NCBI RefSeq assembly: GCF_007362475.1
Contig: NZ_CP041687.1
Coordinates: 124,001-188,000, forward strand
Source of the DNA: Chryseobacterium sp. SNU WT5
GTDB lineage: Bacteria; Bacteroidota; Bacteroidia; Flavobacteriales; Weeksellaceae
DNA: 64,000 nt
Direction of reading: 5' to 3'
Shown piece by piece: positions 27,654 to 34,764 of this stretch (the first letter of the stretch is position 1; each line of letters opens with the position of its first letter). A program made the position numbers and the translations under genes. The notes beneath the pieces were generated by a model that was not told the DNA's origin, ran no database searches, and was given only the letters and a program-made list of their open reading frames with translations.

Positions 27654-28025
27654 ATGAGAAAAATCAAATTCTTCTTACTGGGATTAATTCCTGGGCTTAT
27701 TTTAGTATTCTTTATTCTTAACAAAAAAGGAGCAAGCTGTAGCGGTTATCTGCCTAATTCAAGAGTGATTGCGGAGACACTGTCAAAGGATTTCACTTAT
27801 TCTGCCCATTTTACAGCTGAAATGGCAGCGCTGAAAATAGATGAAAAATTTCTAAAAGACAGCATTATAACGAACGGAACAATCGATTTCGAAAATAGCA
27901 ATGCACAAAGAAAACCCTGTCCTAGCTATATCCTAACTTATCCGAAGAACAATCCTCGATATAAGATTGGTTTTGAGAAATGCAAGGAACAATCTAATTT
28001 TGAAAGTTTTAAAAAATTAAGATAA
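27654..28025 (+). CDS. DUF4258 protein with N-terminal membrane anchor
   Basis: The ATG immediately follows the TAA of ald, so translation is coupled. The 123-aa protein starts with a hydrophobic segment (FFLLGLIPGLILVFFIL) and continues into a domain matching my picture of DUF4258: YSAHFTAEMAALKIDEKFLKDSI, then a Gly and a C-terminal strand (RYKIGFEKC). Three cysteines lie in the exported part. DUF4258 resembles toxin-like RelE folds in some annotations, but no activity is known for anchored forms. Confidence 0.7.
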   Translation: MRKIKFFLLGLIPGLILVFFILNKKGASCSGYLPNSRVIAETLSKDFTYSAHFTAEMAALKIDEKFLKDSIITNGTIDFENSNAQRKPCPSYILTYPKNNPRYKIGFEKCKEQSNFESFKKLR

Positions 28026-28050
28026 CAAACAGTTTCAGGAATCAATAAAT

Positions 28051-28893
28051 ATGAAATTAACAATCATCGGTGTCGGTTTAATTGGTGGATCGATTGCTTT
28101 AAAATTGCGTGAGAAAAAATTTGTAGATTACGTTTTCGGCGTTGATCAAAATGAGCAGCATTTAATCGAAGCAAAAGAACTGGGCATCATTGATGAAAGT
28201 TTGTCTTTGGAAGATGCAGTTCATCAGTCAGATTTAATCATTTTGGCGATTCCCGTTGATGCTTCAAGAACATTACTGCCGACAATTTTAGATTTGGTGA
28301 ATGACAACCAGACGGTAATGGATGTTGGTTCTACAAAAGCCGGAATTGTAAACGCAATACAAAATCATAAAAACAGAAGCCGTTTTGTGGCTTTTCATCC
28401 AATGTGGGGAACTGAAAACTCAGGTCCAAAATCGGCGATATCAGAAAGTTTCACAGGAAGAGCGGCTGTCATTTGTGATCGAGAAGATTCTGCGATATCG
28501 CCTTTACAAACAGTTAAAGCAGTTGCAGAAAACTTAGGCATGAATCTTCTTTATATGGATGCGGAAAGTCATGATATTCATACCGCATATATTTCCCATA
28601 TCTCCCATATTACTTCTTATGCTTTAGCAAATACCGTTCTGGAAAAAGAACGAGAAGAAGACACTATTTTTCAGTTGGCCAGCTCTGGTTTTTCAAGTAC
28701 CGTTCGTTTGGCAAAATCCCATCCCGAAATGTGGGTTCCTATTTTCCGACAGAATAAAGAAAATGTATTGGATGTTCTGAACGAACACATCACGCAACTC
28801 CGTAAGTTTAAATCTGCCTTGGAAAAAGATAATTATGAGTATTTGGAAGAGTTGATTCGTAATGCAAATAAAATCAGAGAAATTCTACGATAA
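28051..28893 (+). CDS. tyrA: Prephenate dehydrogenase
   Basis: TyrA oxidises prephenate to 4-hydroxyphenylpyruvate in tyrosine synthesis. The 280-aa protein has the NAD motif GVGLIGGS at residues 7-14, VMDVGSTKAGI, and the substrate-site segment FVAFHPMWGTENSGP. HDIHTAYISHISHI carries conserved histidines in the helical C-terminal domain. No chorismate mutase or ACT domain is fused. It lies 25 bases after the DUF4258 gene and likely belongs to the same transcript. Confidence 0.94.
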   Translation: MKLTIIGVGLIGGSIALKLREKKFVDYVFGVDQNEQHLIEAKELGIIDESLSLEDAVHQSDLIILAIPVDASRTLLPTILDLVNDNQTVMDVGSTKAGIVNAIQNHKNRSRFVAFHPMWGTENSGPKSAISESFTGRAAVICDREDSAISPLQTVKAVAENLGMNLLYMDAESHDIHTAYISHISHITSYALANTVLEKEREEDTIFQLASSGFSSTVRLAKSHPEMWVPIFRQNKENVLDVLNEHITQLRKFKSALEKDNYEYLEELIRNANKIREILR

Positions 28894-29004
28894 GAATAAC
28901 CTTTTATTGCTATATTGATTGATCTTATTCTTTATTATCAATCACCAAAAAAGTTTGATCTTAAAACAAAATCTTATTTAAGTGATATTTTTTTATTAGA
29001 ACAT

Positions 29005-29928
29005 ATGTTTTTAGAATTAAAAAATACATCAATTGGTTATAACACGCCTTTAATTAGTGGTGTTGATACTTCATTGAAATTAGGTGAGATTTGTTTGCTG
29101 GTTGGTAATAATGGCGTGGGAAAAACCACATTAATTAAAAGTATTTTAAAACAAAACCCAGTATTAGAGGGTGAGATACTATTAAATGGAGAAAAAGTAG
29201 ACGAATTATCTAATGAACAAATTGCAAGGAATATCGCCATTGTTTTTTCAAAATCCGTTATTCCAGTCAATTACACCTTAAGAGATCTTATTTCATTAGG
29301 GAAGTATATCCACTATCCTTATTATTTTGAATTGAGTCAAGAAGATCAGCAAGAAGTTGAAGATATTATCAATGATCTAAATCTAATGCAGTACCGAGAT
29401 TTTCAGTTGACCCAGCTATCAGACGGAAATCTACAAAAAGCATTTATTGGTAGAGCCTTGGCACAGAATTCCCCTATGATCATATTAGATGAACCAACAA
29501 CTCATCTCGACGAAGAAAACAAAATTACTATTCTTACGCTACTGCGAAAATTAGCAAAATCACACCACAAGGTGATCTTATTCTCCTCTCACGACTGGAG
29601 ATTGGCCAAAGAATTCGCAGATAAAATGTGGTTTATTCATAATAAAAGTATTGATGCGGGCATCACGGAAGAAGTCCTTTTGAGAAACAACGAACTACTG
29701 AATCCCCAACTTTTCCAGTTCACGGATCAATTTATAGCTCCGGAAATATTTGCACCAGAATTGCATAAAGAAATGCTCTATTCTTTTCTGCAAAAAAACT
29801 TCCAAAAGAACCTCTCAGATCTCAAATTTGAGTTCAAAGAGACATTTTGGGTAATTTCAAAGGAACATATTCAACATAAATGTGATTCTTTTGAAGAAAT
29901 GGCCCAATATATTCAAAACCTTCATTAA
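29005..29928 (+). CDS. ABC transporter ATP-binding protein, siderophore/cobalamin (FecE) type, orphan
   Basis: The ATPase (308 aa from ATG 29005) has Walker A GNNGVGKTT (Lys40), a variant signature LSDGNLQKAFIGRAL, Walker B MIILDEPTTHLD and the switch SSHD. The family type is suggested by the segment from IVFSKSV to DLISLGKY. About 60 extra residues follow the ATPase core (from EIFAPELHKEM). An upstream in-frame TTG at 28915 would add 30 residues lacking conservation, so I reject it. No permease or binding-protein gene is adjacent, so its partner must be elsewhere. Confidence 0.85.
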   Translation: MFLELKNTSIGYNTPLISGVDTSLKLGEICLLVGNNGVGKTTLIKSILKQNPVLEGEILLNGEKVDELSNEQIARNIAIVFSKSVIPVNYTLRDLISLGKYIHYPYYFELSQEDQQEVEDIINDLNLMQYRDFQLTQLSDGNLQKAFIGRALAQNSPMIILDEPTTHLDEENKITILTLLRKLAKSHHKVILFSSHDWRLAKEFADKMWFIHNKSIDAGITEEVLLRNNELLNPQLFQFTDQFIAPEIFAPELHKEMLYSFLQKNFQKNLSDLKFEFKETFWVISKEHIQHKCDSFEEMAQYIQNLH

Positions 29929-29955
29929 TTCCTTATTTAATCAGTGTTTTGTAAG

Positions 29956-29973
29956 TACTATGCATGCATAGTA
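29956..29973. promoter_or_regulatory. Palindromic operator, distal copy
   Basis: TACTATGCATGCATAGTA is a perfect 18-bp palindrome centred at 29964.5. It shares the core TATGCATGCATA with the second palindrome exactly 84 bp downstream and is a probable binding site of the MarR-type regulator encoded next. Confidence 0.7.
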
Positions 29974-30038
29974 TTATGCTTTTCATATCTTTTAATGTTT
30001 TGACAGTGAGTTATTAACAAAAATTTAACAAATAAAAT

Positions 30039-30058
30039 ATACTATGCATGCATAATAT
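30039..30058. promoter_or_regulatory. Palindromic operator covering the marR promoter
   Basis: A 20-bp near-palindrome (ATACTATGCATGCATAATAT, one mismatched pair) is centred at 30048.5. It lies four bases upstream of the -7 element at 30063, where the -33 region should be, so binding would block RNA polymerase. Confidence 0.7.
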
Positions 30059-30062
30059 TTTT

Positions 30063-30070
30063 TATATTTG
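30063..30070 (+). promoter_or_regulatory. -7 element of the marR/beta-oxidation operon
   Basis: TATATTTG lies 23 bases before the marR ATG and just downstream of the proximal operator. Confidence 0.6.
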
Positions 30071-30093
30071 ACTAACCACATTATACAATAGAT

Positions 30094-30546
30094 ATGAATA
30101 AATCTCATCAGGAAAAAGTTGAAAATGTAGATCTCATCCTGAAATCTACCTGGCTTGCGGTTTCGAAGATGTATTCGGAGTTAGCTCAAGTCCACGATGC
30201 AACAGCTGTTCAAGCTTTAACGCTACTAAAAATTGACCCGAAAGAAGGAACACGAAGTACGAACCTCGGTCCCAAAATGGCCATCGAGCCAACCTCTTTA
30301 ACCCGAATTATTAAACTCTTGGAGGACAACGGGTACATTTACAAAGAGAAAACCACCAATGACAAACGGGAAGTGATCATAAAACTCACAGATAAAGGTC
30401 TTAATTCAAGAAATTTATCAAAAGAGGTGGTTGTGAATTTTAACAAAAGAGTAATGGAGAAAATTCCAGTAGAAAAAATGGACACTTTCAAAGAAGTCAT
30501 GACGGACATTCTGAAGATTGCAAACGAATTAAATAATAAAAAATAA
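30094..30546 (+). CDS. MarR-family transcriptional regulator of the beta-oxidation operon
   Basis: The 150-aa protein has the MarR winged-helix layout: an N-terminal dimerisation helix, then DNA-binding helices (GTRSTNLGPKMAIEPTSLTRIIKLLEDNGYI). The wing with the conserved Asp-Lys-Arg is KTTNDKREVIIKLTDKG, and a C-terminal dimerisation helix follows. Such regulators usually repress adjacent genes until a ligand binds. Here the gene is followed after six bases by fatty-acid oxidation genes, and two matching palindromes lie upstream. Autorepression of the operon, relieved by a fatty acid or acyl-CoA, is a reasonable inference. Confidence 0.9.
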   Translation: MNKSHQEKVENVDLILKSTWLAVSKMYSELAQVHDATAVQALTLLKIDPKEGTRSTNLGPKMAIEPTSLTRIIKLLEDNGYIYKEKTTNDKREVIIKLTDKGLNSRNLSKEVVVNFNKRVMEKIPVEKMDTFKEVMTDILKIANELNNKK

Positions 30547-30552
30547 ATAGCA

Positions 30553-32946
30553 ATGAAACGAAGAATAAAACACGTAACAGTTCTCGGTTCAGGAATTATG
30601 GGTTCCGGTATCGCCGCACATTTCGCCAATATTGGGGTTCAGGTGCTTTTACTTGATATCGTTCCCTTCGAACTGACCGAAGCTGAACAGAAAAAAGGAC
30701 TGACCAAAGAAGATAAAGTAGTACGAAACAGAATTGCAACGGAGAATTTTGTGAAACTACAGAAATCAAGTCCTGCATTACTCTATTCGCCGAAATTTGC
30801 GGAGAGAATTACCGTTGGAAACTTTGATGATGATTTAGAAAAAATCAAAAATACAGACTGGATTATTGAAGTGGTTGTTGAAAGGCTCGACATCAAAAAA
30901 TCAGTTTACGAAAAGATCGAACAATTCAGAAAACCAGGAACTTTAGTTTCTTCAAATACTTCCGGGATTCCGATTCATTTCCTGATTGAAGGACGAAGCG
31001 ATGATTTCAAAAAATATTTTGCAGGGACGCATTTCTTTAATCCGGTAAGATACTTACCGCTTTTGGAAGTTATTCCTACGCCGGAAACTGATCCTGAGAT
31101 CGTTAAATTCTACATGGAATATGGTGCGAAATTCTTAGGAAAAGCAACCGTAGAAGCGAAAGATACTCCAGCCTTTATTGCGAATAGAGTCGGCGTGTTC
31201 TCTATGATGAATCTGCTACATGAAATTAAAGGGTTAGGATTAAATGTTTCCGATATCGATAAGTTGACGGGACCTGTGATTGGCCGTCCAAAATCTGCAA
31301 CTTTCAGAACTGCTGATGTTGTTGGTTTGGATACTTTGGTGATGGTTGCCAATGGAGTTCGTGACAGTAAAGCTGAAGCAAACGATTTCAACGATGTTTT
31401 CAAACTTCCGGACTATGTTCAGAAAATGGTAGACAATAAATGGTTGGGATCCAAATCTGAGCAAGGTTTCTACAAAAAAATTAAAAATGCAGAAGGTAAA
31501 TCTGAAATTCACGGGTTGAATTTAGATACCATGGAATATGAACTTCAAGGTAAAACAGAGTTTCCTACGCTTGCTTTAACTAAAGCTATTGATAAACCAA
31601 TCGACCGTTTCAAAGTTTTAATTGGTGGAAAAGACAAAGCTGGAGAATTGTATAGAAAATCTTTCGGAGCTTTGTTCGCTTACGTTTCTCATAAAGTTCC
31701 AGAGATTTCTGATGAAGTTTACAAAATTGACGATGCGATGAAAGCAGGTTTCGGTTGGGAAAATGGTCCTTTCGAAATTTGGGATGCTGTAGGAGTTCAA
31801 AAAGGAATTGAATTGGCAAAAGAAGCCGGTTATGAAGTTTCGGACTGGGTGAAAAATGTAGAGACTTTCTATAAAGTTAATGAAGAAGGTCAAAGTATTT
31901 TCTTCGATCAAACCTCTGGTAACTACAACAGTATTCCAGGACAAGAAGCCTTTATCATTCTTGATAATATTAGAAAAAACAAAACCCTTTGGAGTAATTC
32001 AGGATCTTCAATTCAGGATTTAGGAGACGGAATTATCAACTTCGAGATCCATTCAAAAATGAATGCTTTGGGTGGTGAAGTTTTAGATGGTTTGAACAGA
32101 GCTATCGACTTAGCTGAAAAAGAGTATGACGGTTTGGTGATCGGAAATCAAGGAGCAAATTTCTCTGTTGGAGCAAATTTAGCGATGATCTTAATGATGG
32201 CGATTGATCAGGATTGGGATGATTTGAATATGGCAATTGCCTACTTCCAAAAATCAATGATGCGCGTTCGTTACTCTTCAATTCCTGTAATTGTTGCTCC
32301 ACACGGAATGACTTTAGGTGGTGGTTGCGAAATGACCATGCACGCAGACCGAGTTGTTGCCGCTGCAGAAACATATATCGGATTGGTTGAAACTGGTGTC
32401 GGCGTAATTCCTGGCGGTGGTGGTACCAAAGAAATGGCGTTGAGAGTTTCTCGCGAATTCCATTCTGATGATGTTAAAAATAACAGACTTCGTGATATGT
32501 TCATGAATATTGCGATGGGTAAAGTAGCGACTTCCGCTTACGAAGCCTACGATATGGGAATTTTAGAAAACCATAAAGACATCGTGGTGGTGAACAAAAA
32601 CCGTCAGATCAAAACCGCAAAAATGTTAGCTTTAAGTTTAGCAGAACACGGTTACACCCAACCGATCGAACAAAAAGTAAAAGTTTTAGGTCGTGATGCA
32701 CTCGGAATGTTCTTAGTTGGAACCGATCAAATGTTGACCGGGAAATATATCTCTGAACACGATAAACTGATTGCAGACAAATTAGCGAATGTTTTAGTAG
32801 GTGGAAATCTTTCTGAACCAACCATCGTAACGGAGCAATATTTATTGAATCTGGAAAGAGAAACGTTCTTACAGCTTTGTGGCGAAAGAAAAACGCTAGA
32901 AAGAATTCAGTTCATGTTAACGAAAGGAAAACCATTACGAAACTAA
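30553..32946 (+). CDS. Fused 3-hydroxyacyl-CoA dehydrogenase/enoyl-CoA hydratase (FadN type)
   Basis: The 797-aa enzyme carries out two beta-oxidation steps. The NAD-binding domain opens the protein (VTVLGSGIMGSGIAAHFA, residues 9-26) and is followed by the 3-hydroxyacyl-CoA dehydrogenase segments (GTHFFNPVRYLPLLEVIP, TPAFIANRVG). The second half holds the hydratase/crotonase fold (GNQGANFSVGANL, and the oxyanion loop MTLGGGCEMTMHAD). This order is that of Bacillus FadN, the reverse of E. coli FadB. It is the second gene of the MarR-headed operon. Confidence 0.94.
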   Translation: MKRRIKHVTVLGSGIMGSGIAAHFANIGVQVLLLDIVPFELTEAEQKKGLTKEDKVVRNRIATENFVKLQKSSPALLYSPKFAERITVGNFDDDLEKIKNTDWIIEVVVERLDIKKSVYEKIEQFRKPGTLVSSNTSGIPIHFLIEGRSDDFKKYFAGTHFFNPVRYLPLLEVIPTPETDPEIVKFYMEYGAKFLGKATVEAKDTPAFIANRVGVFSMMNLLHEIKGLGLNVSDIDKLTGPVIGRPKSATFRTADVVGLDTLVMVANGVRDSKAEANDFNDVFKLPDYVQKMVDNKWLGSKSEQGFYKKIKNAEGKSEIHGLNLDTMEYELQGKTEFPTLALTKAIDKPIDRFKVLIGGKDKAGELYRKSFGALFAYVSHKVPEISDEVYKIDDAMKAGFGWENGPFEIWDAVGVQKGIELAKEAGYEVSDWVKNVETFYKVNEEGQSIFFDQTSGNYNSIPGQEAFIILDNIRKNKTLWSNSGSSIQDLGDGIINFEIHSKMNALGGEVLDGLNRAIDLAEKEYDGLVIGNQGANFSVGANLAMILMMAIDQDWDDLNMAIAYFQKSMMRVRYSSIPVIVAPHGMTLGGGCEMTMHADRVVAAAETYIGLVETGVGVIPGGGGTKEMALRVSREFHSDDVKNNRLRDMFMNIAMGKVATSAYEAYDMGILENHKDIVVVNKNRQIKTAKMLALSLAEHGYTQPIEQKVKVLGRDALGMFLVGTDQMLTGKYISEHDKLIADKLANVLVGGNLSEPTIVTEQYLLNLERETFLQLCGERKTLERIQFMLTKGKPLRN

Positions 32947-32958
32947 TTTATAATTGTT

Positions 32959-33043
32959 CAGCCACGAAGTGGCGAAATCAAAAAGCATTGGGTGAAGCCC
33001 GATGAAATTTAAAAGATTTTTTTGGAAGCTACGAAGTAGCGTC
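32959..33043. repeat. Short hairpin repeats with GAA loops (REP-like)
   Basis: Two small inverted repeats of the same design, GCCAC-GAA-GTGGC (32961-32973) and GCTAC-GAA-GTAGC (33028-33040), are separated by a GGG/CCC hairpin. They occupy the whole 119-base gap between the two oxidation genes. Related CGAAGTGA-containing sequence appears near 55891 and 55964. Confidence 0.5.
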
Positions 33044-33065
33044 ATCAAATTAAAAAAATTAAAAA

Positions 33066-34250
33066 ATGTCAAAACAAGCATATATAATTAAAGGATTCAG
33101 AACCGCAGTCGGAAAGGCTCCGAAAGGGTCACTTCGATTTACTCGTCCCGACGTAATGGCTGCAACCGTTATTGAAAAGTTAATGGCTGCAGTTCCACAA
33201 CTCGATAAAAACAGAATCGACGATTTAATCGTTGGAAACGCAATGCCAGAAGCAGAACAAGGCTTAAACGTGGCTCGCTTAATTTCATTAATGGGATTAA
33301 ATACCGATCAGGTTCCCGGAGTTACCGTAAACAGATACTGCGCCTCAGGATCTGAAGCGATTGCGATTGCATCTGCAAAAATTCAGGCTGGAATGGCTGA
33401 TTGTATTATCGCAGGTGGAACAGAATCAATGTCTTACATCCCAATGGGTGGTTACAAACCAGTTCCAGAAAGTGATATGGCAAAATCCAATCCTGACTAT
33501 TATTGGGGAATGGGTTACACCGCGGAAGAAGTTGCGAAACAATTCAACATTTCTCGTGAAGAGCAAGATGCCTTCTCTTTCGATTCTCATAACAAAGCTT
33601 TGAAAGCAAATGAGACAGGAAGATTTAAAGATCAGATCGTTCCGATTCCAGTTGAATATAATTATCTGGATGAAAACCAAAAAATGCAAACCAAGAAATA
33701 CGATTTTGCTGTGGATGAAGGTCCAAGAAAAGGAACGAGTTTAGAAGGTTTGGCAAAATTACGTCCAGTCTTTTCAAACGGCGGAAGTGTAACGGCTGGA
33801 AATTCATCACAAATGAGTGACGGTGCAGCTTTCGTAATTGTAATGTCTGAGGAAATGGTGAAAGAATTAGGTTTAGAACCAGAAGCAAGATTAGTTGCTT
33901 ATGCTGCTGCCGGTTTAGAACCGAGAATTATGGGAATGGGTCCATTATACGCAGTTCCAAAAGCTTTAAAACAAGCAGGCTTAGAATTAAAAGACATCGA
34001 TTTAATAGAATTAAATGAAGCCTTTGCTTCTCAATCAGTTGCTTTGAAAAAAGAACTCAATCTTAATCCAGACATCTTAAATGTTAACGGAGGCGCCATC
34101 GCACTCGGACATCCACTTGGTTGCACCGGAACGAAATTAACCGTTCAACTTCTTGATGAAATGCGCAAACGCGGCAACATGAAATACGGAATGGTGACGA
34201 TGTGCGTGGGAACAGGACAAGGGGCGGCGAGTATTTTTGAACTCTTGTAA
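33066..34250 (+). CDS. fadA: Acetyl-CoA C-acyltransferase (3-ketoacyl-CoA thiolase)
   Basis: The 394-aa thiolase cleaves 3-ketoacyl-CoA to acetyl-CoA and a shortened acyl-CoA. The acyl-accepting Cys92 is in VNRYCASGSEA. The histidine loop is GGAIALGHPLGCTG and the second cysteine loop is MCVGTGQG. The length fits the degradative class. It is the third enzyme of the operon, separated from the preceding gene by a repeat-filled 119-base gap that might attenuate its expression. Confidence 0.94.
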   Translation: MSKQAYIIKGFRTAVGKAPKGSLRFTRPDVMAATVIEKLMAAVPQLDKNRIDDLIVGNAMPEAEQGLNVARLISLMGLNTDQVPGVTVNRYCASGSEAIAIASAKIQAGMADCIIAGGTESMSYIPMGGYKPVPESDMAKSNPDYYWGMGYTAEEVAKQFNISREEQDAFSFDSHNKALKANETGRFKDQIVPIPVEYNYLDENQKMQTKKYDFAVDEGPRKGTSLEGLAKLRPVFSNGGSVTAGNSSQMSDGAAFVIVMSEEMVKELGLEPEARLVAYAAAGLEPRIMGMGPLYAVPKALKQAGLELKDIDLIELNEAFASQSVALKKELNLNPDILNVNGGAIALGHPLGCTGTKLTVQLLDEMRKRGNMKYGMVTMCVGTGQGAASIFELL

Positions 34251-34324
34251 GAGAAAAGAACAAAGAGAAAATAATAAAGAAAAGAGAGAAACTTAGAGAA
34301 AATATTTTTAACTATTAAAATATT

Positions 34325-34353
34325 GTCTTTACTCTTTTTTCTTTTATCCAAAA
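34325..34353 (+). repeat. Direct repeat, left copy, beside the four-helix-bundle gene
   Basis: The pyrimidine-rich sequence beginning GTCTTTACTCTTTT and ending CTTTTATCCAAAA recurs at 34719-34753 with a small insertion. The two copies bracket the gene at 34362-34718. A purine-rich stretch at 34255-34300 is roughly complementary to both. Confidence 0.55.
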
Positions 34354-34361
34354 GTCTAATT

Positions 34362-34718
34362 ATGAAACATAATTTTAAGAATTTAAACATTTGGAAACTG
34401 GCTCTTGAATTAGCAAATGAAGTTTACAACTTAACTGATCAATTTCCTAAAAATGAGGAGTTTGGATTAAAATCACAACTCAGAAGATGTTCAGTTTCCG
34501 TTACTTCAAATATTGCTGAAGGTTCAAGCCGAAGTTCAAATAAAGATTTCAATCGTTTTTTGGAAATCAGTCTTGGCTCTCTTTACGAATTACAAACTCA
34601 AATAATTATCTCTTCGAACAGAAATTATTTCGAATTAGAAAAACTTAATAAAATAGAAAATAAAATCACAGAATTACAGAGAATGATTTCTGGCTTTCAA
34701 AAAACTCTACAGTTTTAA
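34362..34718 (+). CDS. Four-helix-bundle protein (23S rRNA intervening-sequence protein family)
   Basis: The 118-aa protein fits the PF05635/TIGR02436 family: FKNLNIWKLALELANEVYNLT, then FPKNEEFGLKSQLRRCSVSVTSNIAEGSSR, KDFNRFLEISLGSLYELQTQ, and a final helix. The SxxSNIAEG motif is diagnostic. Family members were first seen in intervening sequences of 23S rRNA genes, but most, like this one, are chromosomal orphans with no known function. I use the ATG at 34362 because an upstream extension would read through the flanking direct repeat. It sits between the thiolase and acyl-CoA dehydrogenase genes like an inserted cassette. Confidence 0.9.
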   Translation: MKHNFKNLNIWKLALELANEVYNLTDQFPKNEEFGLKSQLRRCSVSVTSNIAEGSSRSSNKDFNRFLEISLGSLYELQTQIIISSNRNYFELEKLNKIENKITELQRMISGFQKTLQF

Positions 34719-34753
34719 GTCTTTACTCTTTTCTCTTTATTCTTTTATCTAAA
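34719..34753 (+). repeat. Direct repeat, right copy, beside the four-helix-bundle gene
   Basis: GTCTTTACTCTTTT followed by CTCTTTATTCTTTTATCTAAAA resembles the left copy at 34325 apart from a few inserted bases and single changes. It begins one base after the stop codon. Confidence 0.55.
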
Positions 34754-34764
34754 AAAAAACAACA

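Noticed and set aside
28915..29004. TTG-initiated N-terminal extension of the ABC ATPase
   Set aside because: The ATPase fold starts at the ATG 29005, and the 30 extra residues show no family likeness.
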